Source: Paenibacillus sp. BIC5C1 (GTDB taxonomy: Bacteria > Bacillota > Bacilli > Paenibacillales > Paenibacillaceae). Taken from it: 64,000 bases of DNA. The translations under genes were made by a program, and so were the position numbers. Positions 31,285 through 40,875 of the stretch are shown piece after piece. The stretch covers positions 992,001-1,056,000 of the forward strand of contig NZ_CP135922.1 in NCBI RefSeq assembly GCF_032399705.1, in the 5' to 3' direction. The notes below the pieces were generated by a model. That model searched no databases. It was not told the origin of the DNA and saw only the letters and a list, made by a program, of their open reading frames with translations. The stretch's first letter is position 1, and every line of letters starts with the position of its first letter.

Positions 31285-33969
31285 ATGAATCAAGATTGGA
31301 AAAAAATACTACTTACTTCAATTGTAGTGGGCATGCTGTGGGGAAATCAGATCGTCAACGCAGCCGATCAAACGGGAGGAGTAGCGAATCATATATCATC
31401 GGTGTTCACAGATCAAACCGATATTCGGTCCACTTCCTTGCAAGCGGTTCAGGAGGCGGTAAAACAAGGATTAATTGCGGGATATCCTGATGGCTCCTTT
31501 CATCCGAGACAGCATTTGACTCGGAGAGAAATGGCCGTATTGCTGGCTAAAGCATCCCATTTAACACTTGATGAACCATCGCAATCGGTTCGGAATAATC
31601 CAGACTGGGCTGCTCCTTATATTGATGCTATTCGAAAAGTAGGCTGGATGACTGGAGATGCATCCGGTAATTTCCGTGCCAACGATCCAATTCGACGGGA
31701 AGAACTCGCTTCCATCTTGGTAAGAGTTACAGGAGCACAGGGAATAAAGGGAGGTCAACAACAGACACTTTCAGATGAATCCATGGTGAGTAGTTGGGCC
31801 AAAGAGCAGGTACATACTGCATTAAAGCTTGGATTGTTGGAATCCAGTGAAGGAAGGTTCAGTTCCAAGGCTTTGGTGGAGCGGCAAGATATTGCTGGAA
31901 TTCTAGTAGACGTTTTTCAAACGGGAGAGAGAACAGCTTCTCTGACTAAATTGGATGGAGATGTTGCCTACATCGACGGACGTCCTTTTGTAATTAGTAA
32001 AGAGCTTCAAAATATTTTGAATGATGGGAATAAAGATGCTTTACAGAACGCTGTGATCACTTATGATGCTCGAACACGTAATCTATCTTCCTTGTCGGAA
32101 ATTCAGATTGTTCAAGCAGGGACGGTTAAAGATCCAGTGACATTGGATCTGAAAGGTTCATCTTATAAGGGCGTGATTTCAGTCTCGGCGGATCATGTTG
32201 TTTTGAAAGCCGATACATTGCCACAGGTTGTCTTCAAACCAGGCTCGAGTGAAGTGACAATCGAAGGGGACATCGACGAAGTAATCATAAACACCACTAA
32301 CAAAGTTAACGTTCAGGGAAGCGGGACGTGGAAACAGATTGTAATAAAAGATGCGCAGTCTGTTATTCAATTGCCTGAGACTGTAAAAACGGACAAGGTT
32401 ATTCTTCCAAAGGGAGGAGCATCAACACAGATTATCCGCAGTACACCAACTGTAACGACACCATCCAGTAATACGTGGACTAGCAACTCTAATTCAGGTT
32501 CAGGTGGCTCATCAGGACCATCCACACCAACACCTGAACCAGAACCACCTGTTGTCATTGGACCTCCGTCTCCCGAGAATCAACCGCCGGTTGTTCAATC
32601 GAACATCCCCGACAAAATTGTATTTTTGGGAGAGGGTGCACAAGAGATTGATCTGAGCACTGTTTTTACGGATGCGGATGAAGATGAACTCAGTTATGAG
32701 ATTTCAGAAATCGATCATAACATTGCTACTGTGGATATTCAGGGTTCAACATTGAGGATCCGGCCTATTGCTTTAGGTAATACGACGGTTACGGTGAAAG
32801 CTACGGACGGAAAGGGAGGAAGTATAACAACATCCTTTGGCTATTTTGTAAATCCATTCGTTATAACACCACCGATACCGCCAGTTATACCACCGATACC
32901 GCCAGTTACACCACCGATTGTACCGCCGCTACCGCCAATAAACCATGCTCCTGAAGTGGTGAAAACACTGCAAACTGTAGAAATTGAATTGGGTGCTGTA
33001 AGTGATCCGATAGATTTAAAAACTATTTTCTCAGACCCGGACGGAGATGAACTGACCTTCGTTGTATCCTCATCCGATAATCAAGTCGCGAGTGCTGATA
33101 TTACAGACAGTATGATGACACTGAATATTTATTCTGTTGGAAGTGCCAAGTTGACTGTAACTGCCAAGGACAATATCGGTGCAGCAGTGAAGAGCGAGTT
33201 CACTGTCGAGGTCAAAGCCCCTGTAGTTATTAATCATAAACCTACGGTAGCAGGGCAGATTTCTAAGTTGAATGTAACTTTGGGAAAGGTTAGCGATACG
33301 GTAAGCCTGGCTGGCGTGTTCGAAGATTCAGATGGAGACATTCTGACGTATACAGCAGAATCTTCGGATTCCAACGTAGTAGTTACCAGCGTGCAAGGAG
33401 AAACATTGACGTTGGGCTTCAAGAACGTTATTGGTTCAGCTACGGTTACGGTCAGAGCTACCGATCCTGATGGTGAAGAAGCTGAGACCACATTTACGGT
33501 TAACGTGGAAGACCCGGATGCAGGAAAGGGATTATTTATTTCTGAGGTAGTCTGGGGTGAGGAGTTCAATCAGGCAATTGAGTTGTATAATCCTACATCC
33601 AAACCGCTTAACGGAGGGGATATCACAATTGTACGCAGTGATTCCAATACTCCCATTACGCTGGACTCAGGCACAATCATTCCATCGAATAGTACGTTGG
33701 TTCTCGCAGAAGAGTTTAGTGAATTTTCAGATGAAGATTATTATTATTTGATTTTGGATCTGGTTGAGAATACGGAACCGGTAACGCTGACGCTATATTA
33801 CAAAGGGGAAATCATGGATACGGCAGTTATTGTACCAACTCAATCTTTGACAAGAAAATGGGATACTGTTCAAGGTGACAAGCTTTCTTATGAGCCATCC
33901 AAATGGAACAATATCGGAGAAAACAATTATGGCAACTTGGGCAAATTCGATACTTTAATTACTCCTTAA
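31285..33969 (+). CDS. SLH surface protein with cadherin-like repeats and lamin-tail-like domain
   Basis: This is an exported protein of about 894 residues. Signal peptide (1-27), three SLH domains (about 35-80, 95-145, 160-210, with TRRE and IRRE motifs) for wall attachment, then a poorly conserved beta region (215-390), a Ser/Gly/Pro/Glu linker, and three cadherin-like (CADG) repeats. Repeat signatures are DLSTVFTDADEDELSY, DLKTIFSDPDGDELTF and SLAGVFEDSDGDILTY, each ending in a xVTVKATDxxG-type strand. A Pro-rich IPPIPPV spacer separates repeats one and two. The end (LFISEVVWGEEFNQAIELYNP...) is a lamin-tail-like domain. ATG at 31285 is used because GGGGAGGA precedes it. No terminator separates it from its larger paralogue. 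Confidence 0.85.
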   Translation: MNQDWKKILLTSIVVGMLWGNQIVNAADQTGGVANHISSVFTDQTDIRSTSLQAVQEAVKQGLIAGYPDGSFHPRQHLTRREMAVLLAKASHLTLDEPSQSVRNNPDWAAPYIDAIRKVGWMTGDASGNFRANDPIRREELASILVRVTGAQGIKGGQQQTLSDESMVSSWAKEQVHTALKLGLLESSEGRFSSKALVERQDIAGILVDVFQTGERTASLTKLDGDVAYIDGRPFVISKELQNILNDGNKDALQNAVITYDARTRNLSSLSEIQIVQAGTVKDPVTLDLKGSSYKGVISVSADHVVLKADTLPQVVFKPGSSEVTIEGDIDEVIINTTNKVNVQGSGTWKQIVIKDAQSVIQLPETVKTDKVILPKGGASTQIIRSTPTVTTPSSNTWTSNSNSGSGGSSGPSTPTPEPEPPVVIGPPSPENQPPVVQSNIPDKIVFLGEGAQEIDLSTVFTDADEDELSYEISEIDHNIATVDIQGSTLRIRPIALGNTTVTVKATDGKGGSITTSFGYFVNPFVITPPIPPVIPPIPPVTPPIVPPLPPINHAPEVVKTLQTVEIELGAVSDPIDLKTIFSDPDGDELTFVVSSSDNQVASADITDSMMTLNIYSVGSAKLTVTAKDNIGAAVKSEFTVEVKAPVVINHKPTVAGQISKLNVTLGKVSDTVSLAGVFEDSDGDILTYTAESSDSNVVVTSVQGETLTLGFKNVIGSATVTVRATDPDGEEAETTFTVNVEDPDAGKGLFISEVVWGEEFNQAIELYNPTSKPLNGGDITIVRSDSNTPITLDSGTIIPSNSTLVLAEEFSEFSDEDYYYLILDLVENTEPVTLTLYYKGEIMDTAVIVPTQSLTRKWDTVQGDKLSYEPSKWNNIGENNYGNLGKFDTLITP
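32868..32936 (+). repeat. 21-base tandem repeat encoding a Pro-rich spacer
   Basis: Two nearly identical 21-base units (32868-32888, 32889-32909) and a diverged third encode repeats of PPIPPV in the SLH protein. Such in-frame repeats can change length by slippage. Confidence 0.8.
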
Positions 33970-34009
33970 ATTCGTTTAATTCAACAGCAGATATAGAAGG
34001 AGAATACTA

Positions 34010-37000
34010 ATGCGAAAAATGAAAAGAACAGCACAATTAGCCATGATTGCATTGCTCTTAAGTAATACTGTTCCAGTTGCTGCACAGAGTGGAGATTCAG
34101 CAGATCAGACGATAACCCCATCTAGCATATCTTCAGGCTCCAATGCTACGAATCAATTAAATGATTCGATGAATAAGGCTGTAGGCATGGGGTTTATCAA
34201 AGGAGATCCGGATGGGAACCTTCGGGCGACCGATCCGATCACCCGTCAGGAACTGGCGGTCGTTCTTGCGCAGGCCCTCGGACTAACCACAAGTAAGAAA
34301 GTTACAGAGCCATTTGCAGATGTAAACTCAGCTAGTTGGTCAGCACCTTCCATTCAAGCAGTGAAGAAGGCTGGTCTTTTGCAGGGAGATGCAAAAGGGT
34401 ATTTCCATCCACGAACGGAGATTACCGGACAGGAATTAATCACCGTTTTGGTCAGAGCAACGGCTTATGCTAAACAAGGTAATCAAGTAGAGTCGCTTCC
34501 TTCAGAATGGAAAGGGGCAAGTGCGTGGGCGGTTCCTTATATCCAAGCTGCTGAGAAGGCTAATCTTCTAAGTGAATATCAGGGAGAGAATAAAGTTAAA
34601 CAAGGTCTTGTTCGGGGCGAAGCCATAGGTATGATGCTGTCAGCCATCTTCCCAGAAACCCGCCTGTCGGTGGTTCAGTCAATTCATGGAAGCAAAGTTC
34701 AGATTAACGGAGTTTTCTATCAGATATCTGAACAAGTGGCAGGTCTTCTGAATGAGCGTAACAAGGCTGTACTTGATCAGGCTGGAATACAGTTTAAGAG
34801 CCAAAATCATACAATTACCGAAATTAATGCCTTGGAAATTAGAAAAGGCGGAAAATCAGCACAGATAGAAGAGGCGGAATTCAGCCGTAATCTGTTATTG
34901 AATGCTGGGGAAACCACATTGAATGGTGATCTGACGATTAAGGCGGATTTCACTTCGGTACAAGGGCTTAAGATCAAAGGCAAGCTGACGATAGCCCCAG
35001 AGATGGAACATGACTTTTATGCCAAAAATATAAAAGTGGAACAGTCTGTTTTAGTTCAGGGTGGCGACAGCAATACCGTTGTGTTCGAAGATTCTGTTCT
35101 AAACAAAGTAAATATTAATAAAAGTGATGTACATGTGGTGTTCTCGGGCAGTACGAATGCTCAAGAGGTCAGTATTAAATCTGACAGTGCTCTTGAAATT
35201 GCAAACACAGCTGAGCTGTCTTTGCTGAATATTGTAGATGGCGCAAGTAAGGTGGAATTGCAGGGAACTGTAGATACGGTCAAGTTGAATACGTCACAGC
35301 TTCTGCAACTTAACGGTAATGTCAACCTGCCACAATTAACGGTAGATGGGGTTGGGGCTGTTAATCTTAATGTAGCGGGCACCATTCAACAACTTCAGGT
35401 GAATAATGCATCAGCGCAGGTTAATATAACAGGGAATATTAAGGTTGCCGAGGTTTCTCTGGCTGCCGGAGTACCATCTTCGGCCGTAAGTGGAAACACT
35501 GGAACAGTAACTTCGAATGCGGTATCTTCTTCGACAGGTGGAACGGGAGGGAGTGAAACAACTCCTGTTGTTGCCAATCGATCACCAGAACTGCTGAAGT
35601 CATTTGAAAATCGCAAGTTTACGGCAAATGGTCAGGGTACGAAGTTAAACCTGAACGACTATGTGACTGATCCGGATGGTGATCCAATAACGTATACGGT
35701 TGCTTCATCCAAATCCTCAGTAGCTAAGGTTGTGCTTAGTGGATCAAATCTAGAAGTGATACCATTGGAACATGGTACGGCCACAATAACTGTGTCCTCG
35801 AATGATGGTCGCGGCAAAAGGCTGAGGTCCACATTTGACGTCAACGTGAATGCACCCCCTCTTCCATCACCGATCCCGGATCAAGAGCTTATAGCCTGGT
35901 CAGGCAGCACGGATGTCGATCTCATGGTCTATGTTATGGATGATGAGAAATATGAATCGGAGCTGCTGTACAGTGTATCGAATAGTGCCCCGGAAATCGT
36001 GGATACAGAGATCGTAAAATCGGAATATGCTGAATCTGTACTGAGGTTAACGCCTAAAATGGCGGGCGAGGTTATTCTTAAGATCAAAGTGGACGATGGG
36101 CAAATCGCAGATGATGGCAGTACGGGTGTTACAGAACTCGATATGAGGGTTGTTGTGCTTCCACCACTCAATCGTTCGCCTGTGGGAGAAGCTCCATCGA
36201 AAATAGACGTCTATTTGGGTGATGACATCCCTGTAGTGAAACTAAAAGAGCTATATACTGATCCAGATGGCGATGCTTTAACGTATACAGCAGCTTCATC
36301 CAATTCAGATGGGGTTTCTGTGGAAGAAAATGCAGGTGAGTTGAAGTTAACTGCTCTTCAACTTGGAACGTATACCATATCGTATTCCGTAAATGACGGC
36401 AAGGGTGGAATAACAAGTGGAACATTTGATATCAATGTAGAACCTGTACCGAATTTGAATCCGGTAGGACAGTCACCAGGTTGGGTTTTCGTATATTTGG
36501 GTTTCCTCTCTGATCCAATTCCCTCTGTTGACTTAAATGAGTATTACACTGATCCTGACGGTGACCCACTTACATTCAGCGCTACTTCATCTGATCCCGA
36601 TGGATTGATAGTGGAGGAGACTTCAGGAGTACTTGAATTCACTGCTCTGAAATTCGGAGAATATACCATTAACTATTCGGTGGAAGATGGTAGGGGAGGT
36701 TTCGTTTCCACTGGATTTCCAATAAGCGTTAATCCTAAGCCTAATGCTTCTCCAGTTCTTACTGGTGATCTTCCTGCTCAAACGTTGTTTCTGGGTAAGG
36801 AGGATATTGTCATTGATCTCTCACAATATTTCAGTGATCCTGACGGAGATGAATTAGAATTTAAAACGCCAATTGACTTTAATAATTTCCTGATCGCAGA
36901 GATGAACATTCAGGAAAACAAGCTGGTTATTCATCCCAAGCGAGTTGGTCAATTTCAAGCTAACGTTATAGCAAAAGATGTATATGGCAAAGAGGCAACA

Positions 37001-38347
37001 GCCTCTATTGATGTGGAGGTCTTAGAATCAGGAAGTATTGGTTCAATCCCAGATCAAACAATCATGTGGCCTTGGTCGACTTTGGATATAGATCTTACTC
37101 CTTACCTGTTGAATTTTGATATAAGTACTTTAACGGTTGATGCCTCTTCTGGAGACGTCAATATTGTGGAAGTTTCTACCGCTGGTCCAAAGGTATCTGT
37201 CGCTCCAGTTGCGGAAGGACAGACCACCGTGACGTTGTCGGTTTATGATCAGTCTGGACGAAGGGAGCAAGTATCCTTTGGCATGACCATACAAGGCGAG
37301 CCTGCTGGCCCTAATATATCACCAGAGGTTGTAAGCAGCATTTACGAACAAGTGTTAACGCCAACGGTAACGAATGATCGTACGTTTGATCTGAGTCAAT
37401 TGTTTAGTGATCCCGATGGAGATTCGTTACAATTTGCAATTAGCAGCAGTTCGAGCGAAGCAGTTAATGCAAGCATTAATGGTAGCCTGTTAACCTTGAA
37501 GCCGGGAACAGGTAATGCAGTAGCCCCTTTAACCCTGACGGCGAAGGATGGAAGAGGTGGAGAGGCAGAGTATTCCTTTAATGTTCGTACCGCTTCTCTG
37601 GTGAATGCTGGGGTGATGCAGATCAATACGAAATCAGGGGTGCAGGATGCTTTAACCTATTCAACTTCGAATTTGTTCCCGGGACAGACAAGTTTCAAAC
37701 TATACAGTGGCACACCAGATTCGACGTTTACTGGACCGGATACGATGAATACGACTCAAATTCCTTTAACCGCATCTCCGTTGTACTTCTGGATTATTGG
37801 AAATGATGGTAGAGCCGTGGTAGTTAAGGTCAATTCGCTTCCACAAGGCTCACCCGAGTTGTTTTTCTCTCAATACATGGATGCAGGAGATGGACGTAGT
37901 GTTGTCCAAATGTACTATACTGGTGACGGAAATCCGTCTCACAAGGCAACAGGTTATCAAGTGGATGTGTATCAGTGGATGAAAAAGACGTCAACAATGA
38001 AGGTGACGACGAAAAATGTATTCGATGTTGTTCCAGGAATGCCTTTCATTTATATAAATTATATATTTTATGATTTTTTTGACATCACTTCAGCCACGTA
38101 CTACAATGATGAACTGGAATTATATAACCCGAATGAGTATAACGTCGTTGCTTTGGTTCTCAAAAAGGACGGAAGAATTGTCGATGTACTGGGAGACCCA
38201 TCCTCGCATGATCAATTTATGCCTGCTGGTGGGACATTTATTCGCAAACGTGGGATTTACACGGGTTCACAACAGTTCTCATTAACAGGTGAGTGGAACG
38301 AGTTCCCTAAAGGAACTTTACAATACGTGGGTAAACATACACCGTAG
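34010..38347 (+). CDS. Giant SLH surface protein with seven cadherin-like repeats
   Basis: This is a 1445-residue exported protein. Signal peptide (about 1-25), three SLH domains (about 50-220, with TRQE, TGQE and VRGE motifs), a beta-solenoid-like region (280-500) and a Ser/Thr/Gly linker precede seven tandem Ig/cadherin-like repeats (about 525-1195). Most repeats carry a DPDGD calcium-type loop (YVTDPDGDPITY, YTDPDGDALTY, YYTDPDGDPLTF, FSDPDGDELEF, FSDPDGDSLQF); the second and sixth have lost it. The C-terminus (SPELFFSQYMDAGDGRSVVQMYY...DELELYNPNEYNVV) is lamin-tail-like, as in the gene before. AGGAGA precedes ATG 40 bases after that gene's stop, so they form one operon. The repeats suggest a calcium-stiffened stalk; the binding target is unknown. 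Confidence 0.85.
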   Translation: MRKMKRTAQLAMIALLLSNTVPVAAQSGDSADQTITPSSISSGSNATNQLNDSMNKAVGMGFIKGDPDGNLRATDPITRQELAVVLAQALGLTTSKKVTEPFADVNSASWSAPSIQAVKKAGLLQGDAKGYFHPRTEITGQELITVLVRATAYAKQGNQVESLPSEWKGASAWAVPYIQAAEKANLLSEYQGENKVKQGLVRGEAIGMMLSAIFPETRLSVVQSIHGSKVQINGVFYQISEQVAGLLNERNKAVLDQAGIQFKSQNHTITEINALEIRKGGKSAQIEEAEFSRNLLLNAGETTLNGDLTIKADFTSVQGLKIKGKLTIAPEMEHDFYAKNIKVEQSVLVQGGDSNTVVFEDSVLNKVNINKSDVHVVFSGSTNAQEVSIKSDSALEIANTAELSLLNIVDGASKVELQGTVDTVKLNTSQLLQLNGNVNLPQLTVDGVGAVNLNVAGTIQQLQVNNASAQVNITGNIKVAEVSLAAGVPSSAVSGNTGTVTSNAVSSSTGGTGGSETTPVVANRSPELLKSFENRKFTANGQGTKLNLNDYVTDPDGDPITYTVASSKSSVAKVVLSGSNLEVIPLEHGTATITVSSNDGRGKRLRSTFDVNVNAPPLPSPIPDQELIAWSGSTDVDLMVYVMDDEKYESELLYSVSNSAPEIVDTEIVKSEYAESVLRLTPKMAGEVILKIKVDDGQIADDGSTGVTELDMRVVVLPPLNRSPVGEAPSKIDVYLGDDIPVVKLKELYTDPDGDALTYTAASSNSDGVSVEENAGELKLTALQLGTYTISYSVNDGKGGITSGTFDINVEPVPNLNPVGQSPGWVFVYLGFLSDPIPSVDLNEYYTDPDGDPLTFSATSSDPDGLIVEETSGVLEFTALKFGEYTINYSVEDGRGGFVSTGFPISVNPKPNASPVLTGDLPAQTLFLGKEDIVIDLSQYFSDPDGDELEFKTPIDFNNFLIAEMNIQENKLVIHPKRVGQFQANVIAKDVYGKEATASIDVEVLESGSIGSIPDQTIMWPWSTLDIDLTPYLLNFDISTLTVDASSGDVNIVEVSTAGPKVSVAPVAEGQTTVTLSVYDQSGRREQVSFGMTIQGEPAGPNISPEVVSSIYEQVLTPTVTNDRTFDLSQLFSDPDGDSLQFAISSSSSEAVNASINGSLLTLKPGTGNAVAPLTLTAKDGRGGEAEYSFNVRTASLVNAGVMQINTKSGVQDALTYSTSNLFPGQTSFKLYSGTPDSTFTGPDTMNTTQIPLTASPLYFWIIGNDGRAVVVKVNSLPQGSPELFFSQYMDAGDGRSVVQMYYTGDGNPSHKATGYQVDVYQWMKKTSTMKVTTKNVFDVVPGMPFIYINYIFYDFFDITSATYYNDELELYNPNEYNVVALVLKKDGRIVDVLGDPSSHDQFMPAGGTFIRKRGIYTGSQQFSLTGEWNEFPKGTLQYVGKHTP

Positions 38348-38409
38348 AGTAGAGGGTAATAAACCAAGAAATACAGTTTACTAGGTAGTATGTTTCATTA
38401 ACGATATTA

Positions 38410-38455
38410 AAAATCCTTCATGCTCTGAACTTGAGTATGGAGGATTTTAATATTT
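38410..38455 (+). terminator. Probable terminator of the SLH operon
   Basis: A 12-base-pair stem (38410-38421 with 38437-38448) with one G-T pair is followed by an AT-rich rather than pure T tail. Confidence 0.7.
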
Positions 38456-38584
38456 AACCGGAGATGGATACATACAGGGTCTGAGAATCTCAATCTTCGG
38501 TTCCTCTGTTCGTTCGGACAGATCTCGTAGCAGCTTCTCCTGGTTTTGATTCAGTTTTCGTAAAATTCGTGTTTATTTGAAGGG

Positions 38585-39121
38585 TCATGTCTTTCGCTTA
38601 TCATCATCGCTTCCTTGCTTCGAATGCAGTACCCGTTTCGCGGAAGAGCCAAAATCAGGATCGGATTGAAGCGACTCTAGCGCGGATGTGGCACCGGTAA
38701 CTTGTTGATGTGCAACGAGAATAGCGAAGGCCGCTCCTTTGACCAATATGTAGGCATCCCCCTCCAGAACCTCTTGAGCTAATTGGATCTCGGCTTCTGT
38801 AATGGGCAGAATAGCGAGGGTTTGCAAGACATAATTCTGTACATCCTCATCTTCTTCTGGTTTACGAACAAGTTGCGCGGCAGCATGAAGGATTTCACCC
38901 AGAAGAGTAGAGGAGCCTGCCATACCAAGAGCGCGCCATGCTTCGATGCGTATGAGATCTTCTTCGTGTGGATCCATACCAATATTGAGAACTTGCTGAG
39001 TAAGATGGTTATCCGTCAGCTCGATCAGATCACGAAGTGCGTGTAGTTTTTCTTCTCCACTGACAGCGTTAAAATCAGTTTGATCATCATTATTATGATT
39101 CATGTAAGACATATCCGTCAT
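38585..39121 (-). CDS. HEAT-repeat-like protein
   Basis: This is a 178-residue soluble helical protein. Three or four HEAT-like helical pairs can be read: EEKLHALRDLIELT, EDLIRIEAWRALGMAGSSTLLGEILHAAA, QNYVLQTLAILPITEAEIQLAQEVLEGDAYILVKGAAFAILVAHQ. The N-terminus is Asn/Asp-rich and the C-terminus charged. It ends a small minus-strand cluster after a colicin-type immunity homologue (17 bases) and a small anchored protein. AGGAGGTGA overlaps the first ATG closely, so ATG at 39112 is an alternative start. HEAT proteins act as binding scaffolds; a partner role for the immunity protein is a guess. Confidence 0.65.
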   Translation of the reverse strand: MTDMSYMNHNNDDQTDFNAVSGEEKLHALRDLIELTDNHLTQQVLNIGMDPHEEDLIRIEAWRALGMAGSSTLLGEILHAAAQLVRKPEEDEDVQNYVLQTLAILPITEAEIQLAQEVLEGDAYILVKGAAFAILVAHQQVTGATSALESLQSDPDFGSSAKRVLHSKQGSDDDKRKT

Positions 39122-39138
39122 TCACCTCCTGAAGTATA

Positions 39139-39357
39139 TTAGGGCTGGGGCGGAAGAATGATGGGACGAGCAGTTAGCGCCTCTTCCACAATCTGTTCGG
39201 GTGTCAGGTCTCGATCATCCCAGAAAATCAGATTGCTGATCTCTGCATAAGGCATCTGTTGCTGTAGCTCGTCTAGCATCTCATCCAGTTCATCTTCGGT
39301 TCCTTCGGCATTCATCAGCTTGCGAACTAATTCTACCAAGTGCAAATGATTGGACAT
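39139..39357 (-). CDS. Colicin DNase-type immunity protein homologue
   Basis: This is a 72-residue acidic helical protein. The pattern LVELVRKLMNAEGTEDELDEML...SNLIFWDDRDLTPEQIVEE follows the E-colicin/pyocin immunity family (ImmE9: VKKICNAEGATEED..., then SDLIYYPRDDREDSPEGIV), including the helix-III region that grips the nuclease; the paired Tyr of ImmE9 is Phe-Trp here. In that family the protein binds and blocks an HNH nuclease toxin. No nuclease gene is near, so this looks like an orphan immunity gene. ATG at 39357 with AGGAGG is preferred over 39381. It lies between a HEAT-like gene and a small anchored protein on one strand. Confidence 0.72.
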   Translation of the reverse strand: MSNHLHLVELVRKLMNAEGTEDELDEMLDELQQQMPYAEISNLIFWDDRDLTPEQIVEEALTARPIILPPQP

Positions 39358-39393
39358 AGCGATACCTCCTGAATGATTCATAGAGTGAATAAT

Positions 39394-39684
39394 CTAGTCT
39401 TTCATGGGTTGATCCAATGAATCATACGTAACGATCACCGGTAAAAATTTGGGTTCAAGCATCAGGGTAATAAGCTGTTCGTTTTGATCAGCATAAGAAA
39501 TGAGATAGCTTCCAAAATGGGATTCATAGATGAAATCCCTGTATTGATAGGAGCGTTCAGGGTACTTTGTGTTCACATATAGCGTAGTTATCCCTCGGGC
39601 AAAGGTTGCTTTCAACATCGGAATTTGGGCCAAAAGTATAATTGCGACGAGAACAATGGCTGAACGTTTAGCGAGACGGGTCAG
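39394..39684 (-). CDS. Small membrane-anchored protein, probable CTG start
   Basis: This 96-residue protein was not recognised. The frame has no ATG, GTG or TTG before TTG at 39633, which would cut through a hydrophobic segment. Starting at CTG 39684 gives a basic N-terminus and an uninterrupted hydrophobic segment (RLAKRSAIVLVAIILLAQIP), and a GGGGGA site lies six bases upstream, so CTG is the likely start. The exposed part (TKYPERSYQYRDFIYESHFGSYLISYAD...) resembles small YfjL-like surface proteins, loosely. It opens the cluster that includes the immunity homologue. Confidence 0.55.
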   Translation of the reverse strand: MTRLAKRSAIVLVAIILLAQIPMLKATFARGITTLYVNTKYPERSYQYRDFIYESHFGSYLISYADQNEQLITLMLEPKFLPVIVTYDSLDQPMKD

Positions 39685-39749
39685 ATGGACTCCCCCTATT
39701 ATCGTAAATGATATTTACCAATTCATGAAGGTCCATTTAAAACCAGATG

Positions 39750-40739
39750 TCACTCCACGAGTATAGCAAGATTGCCAAACTGCTCTCCCTTTTCCATACG
39801 TTCGAATGCTTTCACTGTGTCCTGTAGCGGATATATGCTATCGATCACAGGATGTAAATTATGTTCTTCAACCCATTGGAGCATCTGGACAAACTCTTCA
39901 CGGCTGCCCATGGAGGTGCCGATCAGGCTAACTTGAGGGAAAAAGATCGAGCGGATTGGAACATTCAGATCATCTCCCGAGCTTGCACCATACATCACGA
40001 TACGGCCACCTGGTCTGATTATATCAAAATATTTGGGGAACATGGATTGTCCGATGCTATCCAAGATGAAGTCAACAGAATCGAGATCGTTCTGCAGACT
40101 CCAGTCTGCCTGACTGTCCAGAGCTTGGAAAGCGCCCAGGCGCAGAGCCTCATGTTTCTTGGCTTCACTTCTGGATGTAACGGTTACCTTGGCACCAGCA
40201 GCTACGGCCATGAGCAGGGCATAGGTCGCTACACCGCCGCCAATGCCGGGAATGAGGATATGTTCACCCTGCTTAAGTCCGCCACGAGTGAATAAGGCGC
40301 GGTATGCTGTCAAAGCCGAAAGGGACAATACCCCTGCTTCCGCCCATGATAGATGAGAGGGTTTGGGCAAGGCATTTCTAGCAGGCAGCGTAATATATTG
40401 TGCGAGAGTTCCATCCGTAGGGCCTCCTACAATATCGGGCACAAGGGGTATGTCTACTGCTTGGTCCCAACCGAGAGTAGGGTGGATAATGACCTCATCA
40501 CCTACAGATAAACCATCAACACCTTCGCCAATCTCAACGATTACACCTGCTCCATCGGAGCCAAGAATGAGTGGTGTGTCCTGGTATGTACGTCCTGCCA
40601 TGATGAACAGATCACGATGATTAATTCCAGCAGATTTCAGTTGGATCTGTACTTCACAGGCTTCTGGTGCCCGAGATGTTGACTCTGTATATTGAAGACC
40701 TTCAAGGCCGCTCTGGCCGGAATGTATAATAGCTTTCAT
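39750..40739 (-). CDS. Zinc-type/quinone oxidoreductase of the medium-chain dehydrogenase family
   Basis: This is an NAD(P)H-dependent oxidoreductase of about 329 residues. Domains: a GroES-like fold (MKAIIHSGQSGLEGLQY...INHRDLFIMAGRTYQDTPLILGSDGAGVI) and a Rossmann fold with IPGIGGGVATYALLMAVAAGAKVTVTSRS. The catalytic zinc cysteine of alcohol dehydrogenases is absent and no structural-zinc cysteines are seen, which favours a quinone reductase-type enzyme. ATG at 40739 behind AAGGA replaces the longer start at 40787. It is divergent from a LysR-type gene 136 bases away, its probable regulator. Confidence 0.78.
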   Translation of the reverse strand: MKAIIHSGQSGLEGLQYTESTSRAPEACEVQIQLKSAGINHRDLFIMAGRTYQDTPLILGSDGAGVIVEIGEGVDGLSVGDEVIIHPTLGWDQAVDIPLVPDIVGGPTDGTLAQYITLPARNALPKPSHLSWAEAGVLSLSALTAYRALFTRGGLKQGEHILIPGIGGGVATYALLMAVAAGAKVTVTSRSEAKKHEALRLGAFQALDSQADWSLQNDLDSVDFILDSIGQSMFPKYFDIIRPGGRIVMYGASSGDDLNVPIRSIFFPQVSLIGTSMGSREEFVQMLQWVEEHNLHPVIDSIYPLQDTVKAFERMEKGEQFGNLAILVE

Positions 40740-40875
40740 TTTCAAAATTCCTTCTTGTGTATATAAAACTTCACTACTGAGCCTCATTGTACAGATGGGT
40801 CAGATTCACGTAAAATGAACAAAAATGAATGTCAGTATCAATTCAGATAATAGATAACAAGCAGGTGATCAGCGC

